Assembly (NCBI GenBank): GCA_947846985.1
Contig: CANTUZ010000004.1
Span: 3,958,927 to 4,022,926, forward strand
Source of the DNA: Fratercula arctica
Lineage: Eukaryota > Chordata > Aves > Charadriiformes > Alcidae
Reading direction: 5' to 3'
DNA: 64,000 nucleotides
Below are positions 12,060 through 24,745 of this stretch, in pieces. Each line of letters begins with the position of its first letter. Within the stretch, counting starts at the first letter, position 1. The notes beneath the pieces were generated by a model, which worked only from the letters and a program-made list of their open reading frames with translations, searched no databases and was not told the origin of the DNA. A program made the position numbers and the translations under genes.

Positions 12060-14854
12060 CTCCATACGACCCACAGCATCCTTTCCTCTCACAAAGGGTG
12101 GACTGTGCTAGTGCTTGACTGCGTCTGACTTTAATCAGTAACTCCGCAGTAGCGCTTACGTTTCAGAGATCTCTCTTGCTGATACACAAGAAGCGGTCAC
12201 AGATTTGCATAATGTATTCCATCAAGTTCAACTGGATACAATAGTGCAACAGAATACAATGTAGGGTAGTAATAGGGCGATACAAAAGACAGCCACATAC
12301 CACTCAAAGGAACAATTCCAATTATTTGGGTAGCTAGGAAAAAAAAAAAAAAGACTTGTGTATATATGATTTCAGGTGATGACTGTATGAAGTTAACAAT
12401 ATGAGTCACAATTTCATTATGTAATAAACACTAGTTAGCCATGCAGAATTTGAATAAAATCTGTCTCGCAAATGCTTTTGACAGTCAGGTTGGTGCAAGT
12501 GGTATTTGTTGTCTCAGAGTTACAAAACAGGGCATTTTTAGGGATGAGAGCAACCTTTCAGTGCTGAAAGTGTATTAAATACTTAAGTAAGAGAGGAAGT
12601 AAGTACAAAGATTTCCAGTAGTTAGTACGCACAAATACCTGACCAGATAAACATACATGTAAACTCTGGTTTTCCATGGAAAGTGCATGCCTAAATTGAG
12701 AATGTGGCCAACTCCCTAATGCTCCTCATTAACTCTTAGCATCTCAGAGTTTATCGGACATAAATCTTACTCCGGTTTTTATTCCTTCCCAACCCCATGG
12801 GTCAGGGAGAAGAGAAAAGGTACAGTATGACCTCCCCATATAGCACAAGCTGCAGAACCTTTGACAACAACCAACTATGTAGTTAAAATATATCTTACAA
12901 GTTGACATAATCCGCAAATCCCAAAGATATAAGAGAAAAATCTATCCGTATAAGGTTTCAGAGGTAAAATTCAGCTGCAGTTAAAATACAGCACTTCATT
13001 TATACTTGGAATCTTTAACACTATGAATAGATTATTCATACTAGTTTATCTTTTGTTTCGTCTGGAGAAACCACAGTGGGATACGATTCCTGTACTTTTA
13101 CAGAAAGTGTTAGGAGGATGGCCTTAACTTTAAAACACACAAACATGCTCTGAGCTTCTGTTGTGTGTACTAACTTTGGAATAGAAAGTCACCATTCTAA
13201 TCCCTTCCTATAAAAGCAAAGCTAGTTAATTGCCTTTAGACATAATCTTAAACTTTGTATATTTAATAATTTTACTTGTTATTGGATTAGCTGGGATTTG
13301 GAACGTCACACAGCACACAAGCCTGTAGGGAACAGTCCTAGAAGCAGTGGGCAGGACAGGGAGAAGAACAATCACAATGTGTCACCCATTGTGATGGGAC
13401 ACACCCTGTAAAGAAAATTTTCCTTTGCAAAACCTCAGGAAAGACAATCTTATCTCCGAAACAATAACAAATCCCTGTGACACGCCCACTCAGTAGTTTC
13501 CTTTTCATTTCACTATTTGGACAAGAGAGCTTTTGGCACTAGGTTCCTAATATTAATTGTGCCAAAGTATCGGTAAGAAAGTGAATGAGACTGATAACAG
13601 GGAAAGATCTCAACACCTTCAAGGTTTTCTTCTGCTTTTTGACTCCCTGCTATTTTTCACGAACTCACTCATTTTCTTGCAATCACTTTCCTTAGTGTAC
13701 TAATGATAGAGTAGAACAGGTACATACCTGAGAATAGACACGCATTACTGCCAGAAAGTAGCAAGAGAAATGTTAATGTTGCAAAGTCAAAGATTAATTC
13801 TAGAGCACTGAAGTGAATTTTGCTCCCTTGTATGCATACTCTACAGTAGAGTCTTCAGTTACAGGCAGAAACCAACTCCCGGGGTTCTCAGTTCCAGAAA
13901 CAATCAGTGCCACAATCCCCTCTACCTATTAGGAGATTAAATTGCAGGAAAGAGCTTCTTAACGACTGCAGTCCCGGGCTGTGGTATATACAGCACAGTC
14001 TTAGCAGAATTTAGCTTCCAAACTCTTATAAGTCTCTATGAAGCATGTAAACATCTGCCACGTTTCTGAAATATATTTTTTTTCCAATAAATTATTCCTC
14101 TACCAAATGGCAAATTCCTGCTTTTCAGAACAGAGGTAGCAAAGCTTTACTGATCCTTAATGTTTTGTTCTTTAGCATTGGCAGAGTAAGCTATTCTTTC
14201 TGATCTCTCTTTTCAAACATATCATAGCCAAAACCGTAACATCACTAGCCACAGCCAGGCAAACATACATGGAAAATTTCAGATCAAAGTATCGAAGAGA
14301 GGAAATGCTGTAATGTGCTACAAGACAGGATTTTAGGATGCAAAGCACCAAGCAGTTATAACAATAGATGGCACTATCACTTTTTTCTGTAATTAATACT
14401 TAGGATCGATGTATATTTATGATTACACTATGCAGGACAAAAAGATCTAGATTTTTCATACACTTAACATTTTCTCTTGCTACACAGAACAACTGCACCA
14501 TCTCAAGAAAGGATTATTCAGAGTTTACTTAAACACAGCTTAAAAGAAGAGAACTGAAAATCAATTTTATGGAATAAAATTCACTTTTCTGAAGCCAAAT
14601 CTGTACAGAACAGCACAAGCCAGAAGCGGACAGAAAACACAACAGACCGTTTTCAACAGCAGCAAAGCACACAGAAGGCCACAAGACGGTGAAAACATTT
14701 CACGTCTGCCTGATCTCGAACTGAAAAGGAGCTTGTCTTGAGTTACAGCGTGCACCTAGGTGATTAAGCAACCTTCCTGGCACGAGCCCAACCTGAAGGA
14801 AGAACCACCTGACGTGAAGCTGGAAGGTTGTGCCTCTCCTCACTCAAGACTCAC
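12060..14854. other. Single-copy AT-rich DNA, no gene recognised
   Basis: No reading frame above about 70 codons. It contains a 9-bp-stem hairpin at 13,371-13,395 (listed separately), a run of A at about 12,340 and a T run at about 14,076. Confidence 0.6.
13371..13395. repeat. Inverted repeat, 9-bp stem, 7-nt loop
   Basis: ATCACAATG (13,371-13,379) pairs with CATTGTGAT (13,387-13,395). A second, overlapping pairing (TGTGTCACCC with GGGACACA) is also possible, so two alternative hairpins compete. Confidence 0.7.
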
Positions 14855-15232
14855 ATTTCCTGTTCTACTGAAAAAGCAGCACCCAAAAGCGCATTCCTCC
14901 GCGCTGAAGTTATAGATAGAAGTTGGCAACGCTTTGGTGAACATATCTGAAAATATAGATCTAGCAGGCGCATTAAAGAAGTAGGGAAGAATTGCAAGTT
15001 GCAAAACTTTTGAGAAATAAACTATTAAGCACTGGAGAGCACTTCCCGGTGGTAGTACAGAATGGCATGGTATAGAGTAGACCCAGTATTTGTAGCAGGT
15101 TTGCAACGGGCATATCGTAAGACCAGTGCCAGTAGTCAGAGAGATGTCATTCATGTTTGATTTCAGGTCAAATTCAGCAAATTCATCAAGATTTCCAAAA
15201 TATCCCCAATCACACTTAATTTTCCATTGGTC
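14855..15232 (-). other. Candidate internal exon, 126 codons (unproven)
   Basis: Seen on the minus strand: an acceptor-like TTATTTCTTTGTTAAG ends at 15,233, and 126 uninterrupted codons follow in phase 0 to a donor GGAAAT|GTGAGT at 14,855/14,854. The frame stays open 8 codons further upstream and 4 further downstream. The peptide is moderately Cys-rich and contains the octapeptide DMFTKALP, reminiscent of a motif near the end of copia-type RNase H. Nothing else around it resembles a retrotransposon, and copia elements are essentially absent from birds. Length is near the longest frame expected by chance in a window this size. Not recognised. Confidence 0.13.
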
Positions 15233-15256
15233 CTTAACAAAGAAATAATCGCACAC

Positions 15257-18200
15257 TCCTCACCCCCTAAAAGTCACCGCCTTGATACTCAGTTTTGCCT
15301 TATGTTGTTTCACAGGTTTATTTCTTGTATTCCTCCTGTTTATACATTTTTAACAATACCTGATGTATCCTGTCATTGACTGCCCTTTTCTTTTTTTTTT
15401 ACCCAAAAGAAGTAGGATAGTGTGTTAATTTGAAAAAAAATAAAAATAGATGTCATCAGGATACACCCACTTTCAAGCATTTATTTTTAAATTATTTTTA
15501 AATGTACCATCATTTCTACAGAACTATAGCTCTATCATTGTACATTTTATCTCTAGGGCCACGTTGTATTTTATGAACTAGTTGGCAAGTCTGAAAGCAG
15601 ACCATACCCACAGCACAAGCATTCTTTGAAACAAACGACAAGACATCTTACAGTGAGGAAAGTAATGTTCATTACAAGAAGAGTCTCAAATTCACAGAGA
15701 TACTTCGCTTGACAACTCACGGGGAAGTGCCTGTAACTACTTCTTCAATCAGTTCAATATTGCTTTATAAAAGTAAACTGATCCGCCTTTTTATATTCGT
15801 GCTCTCTGCTGCTTTGGGATCATTCCAACTAGGTGTCACCTCCCCTGTGAGAGGAGGCAAGAGTCATTTTGCCTGCCTACTAAAGCCACCCCTCCTCTCC
15901 TCCTGTTCTTCCCAGTCTGTAATGAAAACGACTCCCAGGCTTGGCTGCCCTCGCTGGACTCCTGCCAGTTCAATTCCAAGCATAGAGGACTCTCTGTATG
16001 CAGGTATTTCCAAGGTAGTGTTCAGCAGACAAAGAAAAAAAAAAAAAAAAAAAAAAAGGAGGTGCCTCTAAGCTGCTTCTAATGACAAGTCAATGAAAGG
16101 AGCTCTAGCAGAAGCAGCAGAGGTCAAGACATTAAGAGGATCCCTGCCATCGTTGTACTTTTGTGATCAGTGCCATCACGGAGCACGAGATGCAAGGGGC
16201 GGGTATTCACACAGCTGCCAAGGTAACAGCAAAAATCCCCATCTATTAAGAAACCCTTTAGTGCCATTGTGTCTAAACAGCAGATTTCAAAAAGGGCTTC
16301 AATCCCTGTGTTTCCAGAGTTGTACAAACTGCTGCAAAGACAGGTCAGCAGCCAACTGGGACGTGCTGCTGCAGGGAGGTGTGCCCGTTCGCCTTGTGTG
16401 CTCTAATTGCAATTACGTCCAGAAAGGAGTTAAAAGTATTTTACCCCTCCCCTGTTTAAACAGTCTGCCTGCTACCAGACTGTACGGATCAAAGGGACTC
16501 TGACCATCTCCTTACCGCTTAGCCCCCTCCCTTCTAATTGCTACACTCAAAACAAGTTCTAGAGACTCACAGCTTTAAAATTTATTTTCCCGCTCTATCA
16601 AATTGACAGCCCTCAGTGTGACAGTGACATCTCAAGCCACCTTCATTGTCTAAGCTGAATTTTATTCCTTCTCCTGCAGTCTGCCTCTTCAAGCCCTTTC
16701 CCCAATATTGGCATTATGATGATGACAGAAATCAAATATGTTATACGATGCGCATGTCTATTGTCCAGTGCAGAAGAGTAGTAGGAAACCAACTCTGATT
16801 TGCAGTTTCATCTTCAACTAAACGTCAACAAGAATAATGGAAAATTAATCCAGTGAGAACAAAAGAACCAGCCAGGACAGCTGAATGAATCTTCACCCCA
16901 AATTTACACGATCAGTCGGGGTTACTCCATTTCTAAGCCACCAACTTACACTAAAATAAAGCACAGCCTTTCTTGAGAATTACTTTACAGACCGAACTAG
17001 CAATTCATCTAGTCAACCATCATCTTGATTCTCCTTTTTCATATCACTAGGTATCAGAAGCTCTATGAAATGGCCACACCGTGCCTGCTTGCTGCAGCTT
17101 CAGATGTGCAGACTTTCTGTCTGTGTTCACAGCTGGAGAACAGCATCAGCAATGTATCTTCACCTGTGCCAAGTATTTGTTTAAAAGTAACCTAAACAAA
17201 ATGCAGGACAAGCACTCACTGGAGTTTGGTAGCTTAATTACCAGATCCAAACTCTTATTGTGTCCCACTGCAGAGAAGAAAAAAGTAAGTATAAAAAAAT
17301 ATATATACATATAAAAACAAATCAAACCATAGAGCCATGTAGGAAAACATTACTCCTTATACAGCGGCTTAGAAATCTGAAAAATTATTTAAGGGATATG
17401 CAGAAACGTGTGGATGTGTAACAAAAGAAATGTCTCAAGGCAGTGTAACAAAACAGCCGGGATAAACTTCAATGTAATCTCATAGTTATGCAAAAAGAAA
17501 AAATAATCGAAGTTACCTAGTATTCAAGCTCAGATATAGCCCAAGATGAACCACTGTCCAGGACTTAAGAATGCAAAATGAAGTTATTGGCTGGGAAATT
17601 TAAAAGATGTGTTACCACAAGAGAGAGAAGAGCGACAGTAGATACCAGCATTTCATTTGTTCCGCAGGATTATTTTATGATAGAAATAGGACTTCAGTCA
17701 AGGCAACCATACATACTGCATTTACAATTTAGAACCCAGTAGCAACATCATACAGGATACGTGTAAAGTCATAATTTAATTTTAGTTCACAATTTTCTCT
17801 CTCATACACACGTGGAAAAAAGGACGTACAAGGGCAATGTGCGCTGAAGTAACTCATAACTTGTGTGACTGATGCCTAGAGCAAATAACGCCATTCTCAT
17901 CCTTGCATCTATTTCACTGACTAAAGTCTGATTTGTTGACTGAATCTTATTAGGAAGGGAGTGGCAAATAGAAACGCACACTGTTGTAGGAAGAAGAAAG
18001 TTAGCCAAGTGTCATACTGCTCTTTAAAACTACGCTTATGGGTGAGCCTCCTCACACCAGAGGGGATGCGTTAACTCCACTAGAGAGACGCTGGCTGCCC
18101 CACCGAATGGGAATGTTACATTACTTCAAGTTGCTTAGGTAGATATTATCAATACATAAGTCTCTTTTAATGACAGTATCCTATGCATTCCACAATCTCT

Positions 18201-20457
18201 AGTGCATTAAAGGATAGTCAAGAAGGGAGCTATAAGGAGACAACTCTTTTTGGAGAAGACATGCACTGTTGTTAAGACTTAAATCACAAGAATGCTTAGT
18301 GAAGGGACCAGGGCGAGAAGTACATTAATCTGCAGTATGAGACACACATCTCACTGACATACAGCAGCTGCATTCACCAATGCCCACTTCCAACCCCCAT
18401 AGCACTCTTTTTTTTATACGTACAAGAAATGCCAAACCGGTAAATCCAATTTTAAACAATAAACTGTTAAGCGCCACTGCTGAAGCATTCCCTCTGACCC
18501 GTAGTATTGATTTCATACATATAATACATAGATTACTTAATCATACAAGAATGTCATTATTACTTATCACTCAGCAATACCCACTTAGTGGAACCTGTTA
18601 CTGTCCTTGATAACTATAGCCTATTGAAAGGCAGATGATAATTACTTACAAAGGAAGTCGCACCCAATTTTGCCCCACTGTGTATGGAACATTCATGGCC
18701 CATCACTCAGGAATTGTGCAAAACAAATGTTTACCTGTCAAACTTGCATTCCCTGTTTCTAGAGAAGACACCACGCAGCAGTGTTACCTCTCATTAGATT
18801 GCAAAACATTAATCCCAGAATTGCCTTTCACCTATAAGAAGGTGCATTCATGAAAGATTTTCTTAGTTTCTGCCTTTTTCTTCCCATATTTATGTAATTT
18901 GGGATTTGCACTAAGCTATGAATGAAACAGCTTTCAGCCAAACTCAGCTGGAAGACAGTTGTAGATGAAATTCAATGGATGGACTCGGACCAGACAGGGA
19001 TTTAATAGGATCAGCTTCTGAGATGTAAGCTGTCATGCTTTTATTTGCAACCACTGATGACATCTGAACTGGATTGTGTATTTCTACAGTTGCAGCAGGG
19101 AAGGCACATGCGCGTACATAGGTTTAAGCTTCATACACAACACACAAAACAGAGCATAAGCAATTAAACGCAATGATGCGGCGAGAGAAGGGATAGCCTT
19201 GTCAATAAAAAAAAAGTCAGTTTGAAATGAAAGACAAAAGGATAAAAGAAGAACACAATGCTGTATCGTTTTATGTTAAATCTGTATTTTTCCCCTTCTC
19301 TGGAGGGCTTGGATGCTTTGTGCTATTTTAATACTCAGGCTATCGTTTTCCAAAAGCACCTGAATGAACACTGAAGGACGAAGGTATCATTCTGAAGGGC
19401 ACAGCTGCTTGCAGCGAGGTAGCCCTGAGTTCTTTACTCTGTCTATCAGTGTCTCTTCAGATCAGATGAATGATAGGAAGCGCATCTGTCAGCAACTTCC
19501 CAACTTCATCTTTATTGCATACTCCTATGCCAAAGCAAGGAAGTCAACAGCCTCTTAGTGGAACCCATCGATGGCCCATATCCTCATCACTAAGGGTACA
19601 ACCAGAACAGGATATACTATTTAATGAGCTATGAAATCTCTCATACCCACCCAAATATGAAGTCTGCTTTAACTTCCTAAATTTCGCCTTTGAAAGAAAA
19701 CTGGAAGGCAACATACTTCCTGACATTCAGCTGCTTTATTGCTTAGATGACCCAGATCATATTTTTTAAACACATTTGCTCAGCTGAGCTATGAACTAGC
19801 TTCTTTGGGGAAAAAGAATTATGCAGAGCATCAAGACTGATTAGAAGACGCCTTGTCTCACTTCTGAATTCAGAGAAGTCCTGCAACATTAAGAAAAACT
19901 GGTCAGGAAGATCAAAGGAGAAGGAAAGGCAATTAGCAGATTGGCACTTATCCCTCTTCAAAAGAAACAGTTTTGCAGCTTTTGTTGATAAGACCAAACT
20001 ACTACCATATTTTAAGGGGCTCCTAGCAAACTACGGTAAATCACAGGGGCATCAGTTTAAGGCTTGTGAAAGATGTCTGCTTATTTTAAAATCTGAATTG
20101 GTGAGCAATATTTGCCCATTATGGTGAGGGAAGAAACTCAATATTCCAATTACCAGTTAGAGATAAAGAAAAAAAGCCCACAACATAAAAGGAAGGACAA
20201 TGCAGATTGTATGCAGTTTGGAAAGTTGACACTTAAAAAAAAGGACAACCTAGATATTAACAGCTACTTTTCAATATAGCCCAAGAAAACAACGAACCCT
20301 ATGCCCAGTAGAATCCCCCTTGCAGTACAGGTAAATAAGTTTCATATTGAAGGTCCCATTTCTGACTGACGACACAAACAACTGAGTCAGACAAGAAGAG
20401 CTTACCTGATTTTACAGCTTCTAGAAAGCAGCAGAAGCCCTCCAACTCATCATTTAA
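15257..20457. other. Single-copy AT-rich DNA, no gene recognised
   Basis: There are two overlapping plus-strand frames at 15,709-16,071 and 16,093-16,503 (120 and 136 codons). The second has several Cys/His residues but no regular zinc-finger spacing. Neither matches a family I know. A poly-A run separates them. The remainder has only short chance frames. Confidence 0.5.
16035..16057 (+). repeat. Poly(A)23 run
   Basis: An uninterrupted 23-base A run preceded by AAAG. No recognisable retrotransposon body or target-site duplication was seen beside it, so it is listed as a simple repeat. Confidence 0.85.
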
Positions 20458-20772
20458 GAAGAAAAGAGGCAGCAAAGACTCTACGCATTGACTAGAGATC
20501 GATATTACAGAACGATAAACCAGGAACAGATGCACAACCAGAAACATTCAAACGAAAAGGCTTGTTTGGGACATCACGTGTCAAATTGGGGACAGCACTT
20601 AAGGGGCTGTAAAGCAAACCAAGACGCTATTGAGTACCCTAATGAAGGAAGTTTTATGTGGATGCATGAAATAGCACAGAATCAGGAACAGGACATTAGA
20701 GTCATTGCTTGCGTTCTTGTTGATGTTTCTCCTCACCACCATCACATGAATAATGATCGCCACAGCCAGGAG
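20458..20772 (+). other. Open frame ending at a consensus splice donor
   Basis: 105 codons are open in one frame from just after a TAA at 20,455-20,457 to the donor CAGGAG|GTAAGA at 20,772/20,773. The peptide is hydrophilic with a His-rich patch (SPHHHHMNND) near its end. No convincing acceptor was found: the nearest AG in frame (20,509-20,510) has a poor pyrimidine tract. Not recognised, and possibly chance. Confidence 0.1.
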
Positions 20773-23700
20773 GTAAGACTTGAGTGAGTTCTGGTTTATC
20801 CTCAAAGGATTCAAGAATGGCTTCAGCCAAGCTAAAATACAGCTGATTCAGTAAGACAAAACATGCAAGCTGAAGCAGAAATGCAACTACCCCTTACTAG
20901 CTAAATGTCTTCTCTCAAAGTATATTCAAGGAAATTAAGTCTCTGATTATCTCCTCTTGAGGTTTGTCTCCAAAAGGGGACCTGTGGATATACTGGATCA
21001 AAGAATAATAAGGAAATGAGTGAAACTGATGCAGTTCCGTTATGCAAGAGTGGAAAAAGCACGATGGAAGACCCATAAGGCTAGCATTTGCAATCTCAGG
21101 CACCGAAAAACATCACGTATTACAGAAGACTGTTCTGGCTTTCAGTTAAACACAGAACCACACTTTGAAATAGAAAAATAGATAACGGAGTTTATGATAC
21201 TAGGTGAGACAGAGAAAACAGTGATTATTTGGTACGTTATAGTACTGAGTACTGAAAGTGTTATCAACACAAAGCTATAGTTAATGGATGTTAGCTGGTA
21301 ACTTCCAGAGTACTGACTACATCTATACCCAAACCTCAGAAAAAGCAGACCACAGGGGATGTGGGAGATAAGCCTCAAGTGTTTCATCCGGGGCTTCTCA
21401 AAACAAAACAAACAAAAACCACCAAAGCCAACACTAAACCCCACAACAAAAAGCCACACCCAAACCCAACGAGAGAGTAAATCCGCATGGTTCCAGTCCA
21501 ATTGCTACTTTATTTATCAACATGTTATTCAGGGAAGGGTATGCCCTTATTTGTGTAGACTTTTAATGTAACACAAGGAAAGGCAGCTTTTTAGTCAGGT
21601 CTCCGTGCTGCAGGGAACAGCAGTTTGTGCTGTGACTTGACAAAAAGCACTGCTGCACCCAGAAGGATCACAGATTTAACATTCTGTCCTCAGGTATTTG
21701 CATAATGCAAAGAGCGGCATCAATACCAAACCGTTTTGGCTCATACATGACAAAACTACTTTGGGACAGGTGAGGCACCAGTGCAAAATTTTTGGACAAT
21801 GAGTAAGGGATCATTTGTGAGAATGGAGGAAAAAAGAGGGGACGTGTAATTTTATGTCTTCACCTTAAGAATGGCCACCACCCTGTGCAGCAAGAGAATT
21901 ATGTCCAAGGGTGGGAAGTGGCCCACTCATCGATGTCTGAGACTGACTCAGGCTACTGAAGCTTACTCCACCCTAACACAGTGGCTTTAAAGATCACAGC
22001 CTGATCCATCCTTTAAGTGGGTGTTCTCTTTGCTTCCAATTCTTCTCCTAAGCTATTACAGTTCCATTCAAAAAAATCTGATGTACAGATGACCAAATAC
22101 TTATTTAATAAAAAAAAAAAACCAAACAGGCTCATTTTAGGGGAACAATATACCTCGTCACCAAACAACATCATGTAACGTGTTTCCAGCGGTGCTTCTC
22201 TCCTCTCGCATCCACAAGAGTCAAGGAAAGCGTACACGGACATAAATCAAGGGCTGCTCCAACTTGGCACTACAAACTCCCACCACAAGCACATTATCTC
22301 ATAGCACTGAAAGCAAACAGGTGACATTCTGAGGAGTTCGGTCACTAAATACAGTATCTGTATCATGTTGAATACAAATAACTCCTTCACCAAACAATAA
22401 CAACCTCAACCACAACAGTACTGGTAACCTTCATGAACAACAGTAGCATTGTACTGTCTTGCAGAGTTAATAATAGCATAGCTGAAAGCGCACCTAGAAT
22501 TTCCAGTTTAGGGAAAAGATCTCCGAGTTCTCCAGCTCTTCAGTTAAGTGGGTTTCCCAATAATTGTCACTGTGACTTGGGCAGTTTTGCTCTGAATGCT
22601 TTTGAGGGGATGATTAATTTGGGTTAGGCTGTTTTAAAAAGGGACGGGAAGTAAATGTGTTCTCCTGCTCCCCACACACTGCAGGGACAGCCACAGAATT
22701 ATCGGCAAGAAGCCCACTCCAGATCTGCTTTGCTCTACCTTAAAGCTCTTATTCAATAGAGGTCTTCAGATGCCCACTCTGCGTCCCTATCCCAATCCAC
22801 ATCATTACAAGCAACATTAACTAAGGGATGACATTATGGCTGATTTGCAAGTTTTCTTGAGGATTTTCAGCTATTTCACTCAGCAGCAACAGAAGAAAAC
22901 TTGTATAAATATCCAAGTTATAGGATAGAGACAAGGCAAGGAGGGCTGATTTGGGGGCAGAAGGACATTCCACCAAATGACTTATCAGCCTGAGGAAGCC
23001 TCATGCTTTGGCATTTGACAGTAAACGACTACAGTCACAGAACCTCTGAAGACGATATACTTTCAGCTTGTGAGCCTGTAATCACTCGTACTTGCCAAGA
23101 GCAATATTCAGATGAGATCTGTTTCTTTTGTTTCCTTCTGCCACTTGAAGATGCTACGCCTTCTCCTGGAAAGTAAAATTCTACATCAGAAAAGTGGTAG
23201 GCAGTACCCGAATGGAGATCTACCAGCAACAAGCTCTAGACTCACCACAGCATTCAAAACTGTCAGGCTGAGAATTTGAAAGGACACTGAACAGGCAGGG
23301 GGTTCAAGAGAGACATGGAAAAGTCAGGGTCACACAGGGACCATTCTCATGGTAAGCACCAAATCAGTTAAGTTTTTGTACTGCACTATCCTAGAGGAAG
23401 CGTCTTTGACATAGGAAATCCAACGATAAATATATTTATGGACAACAGGTCAATATGCAGCTGTTAATGCAGTTTCAATTCAAGCATTATCTGCTAATTA
23501 CCAGTGAATTTAGAACAACATTGGGTTTGGAGGCCCACACTAGGAGAACTGCCTAGATATGAAAGCTCAAATAGGCAATAAAAAATTTATTATCCCACTT
23601 ATATTGTAGGGCCTGCACACCTACAGGATCCATATAATTTGCATCTGTTGCTGATAGTGGTCTTTTCAGTTTAGGTATCTAGTTTAAGGATCAGTAGACA

Positions 23701-24708
23701 ATTAACAATTGATAACCAGCTCAAATAGCTCACTTGATATCTGTCTCCGCGGCATACTCCCACACTGTCCGTGTCTCAGTTCACTCTCTCGGCTACACTG
23801 AACAATAACTCTAAATCAAAACAGAGGCAGCTGCGCTAACAACGTCAAAAAAAAAGGCTTCAGTGCTGCCTTAAAAAAAATAAATAAAAAGTATCAGCAT
23901 TCATTGGCTCCATTTCCTTTAACATTGAAGTCTTATAACTTGCTCTCAAAACCAAATTATTAAGCTTAGACAGAGTTCCATAATACTTGGGAGTTGCTGG
24001 TTAAGTGGATTTTAATAATTGAGAATGGAAAATTTTATCATTGTGCACCAGAACCTTGTGAGAATGAAATGCTGGTGAGCTGAAGTTTCCTTCAGTTTGG
24101 CATTTTATTCTCATTTCATCAGGATTAGAGGGTGTTCTGGCCCTTTGGTTTCTTCCAATTAAATTATTTAAACTATCTAATAGGCTTTTTAATTTTTCAA
24201 GGGCAATACACAAGGTAAGAAGCAAGTTAGTAAAAAAAAAAAAAAAATCTAAAAGGACAGGTGGGTTGCTACATAAATTAGATCGGGCACAAATCAAAAG
24301 GCGATACATGCATCTGTCACAGAGTCACAGCCCAGGAAATGGTAGGCTGCACTGCGCGCCAACCAGCTTGGAGGTCATGGCATCTACTACATATACCTCT
24401 TCCCTCCTACTTGATGGAATCTCGGTCATTAAAACGATGCAGATAACGCCTGTGTAACCTCAGGGTTATGTTTCCAGTGAAAAAGTTTAAGAACCAGCTC
24501 TCTCAATTGAAAATGGTAAAGCATGGGAATTGTCCCCTGATGCTTCCTTTTTTTCCTCTTCACCCATCATCATTTTAACTTCTGCTAATACACGGGTTTC
24601 CAGTCTTTCTGGTTTTTACATCTTTCTGGGGTTTTGCTAGTTCCAGAATTCTTCCCTGGAAGACTCAAATTACAGGGTTTTGTTACTAGACCCTGCCCCA
24701 CCAGCTGC

Positions 24709-24709
<1 letters not shown>
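20773..24709. other. Single-copy AT-rich DNA, no gene recognised
   Basis: No frame with protein-like features. Contains the A/C-rich tract at 21,399-21,470, a poly-A run at 22,111-22,122 and a 16-base A run at 24,232-24,247. Confidence 0.6.
21399..21470. repeat. A/C-rich low-complexity tract
   Basis: About 70 bases composed almost only of A and C (AAACAAAACAAACAAAAACC and similar). The same style of tract, in either orientation, recurs at 28,117, 31,921, 44,405 and 60,086. Confidence 0.75.

Positions 24710-24741
<32 letters not shown>
24710..24741 (+). repeat. Poly(A)32 run
   Basis: The longest homopolymer in the window: 32 consecutive A with no interruption. No SINE/LINE body was recognised upstream of it. 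Confidence 0.9.

Positions 24742-24745
<4 letters not shown>

Noticed and set aside
14040..14062. microRNA-30-like GTAAACATC
   Set aside because: Only a partial match, and no hairpin partner arm was seen nearby.
14855..15232. Copia-type retrotransposon from the DMFTKALP octapeptide
   Set aside because: No other copia domain or LTR is present around it, and this superfamily is essentially absent from birds. The match is too short to carry the call.
16093..16503. Zinc-finger-like protein from the Cys/His-containing 136-codon frame
   Set aside because: Cys and His spacing is irregular and fits no known zinc-finger pattern.
16716..16800. C/D-box snoRNA candidate (ATGATGA at about 16,716, CTGA at about 16,795)
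   Set aside because: Box spacing fits, but the sequences flanking the boxes do not form a terminal stem and no host gene is evident.
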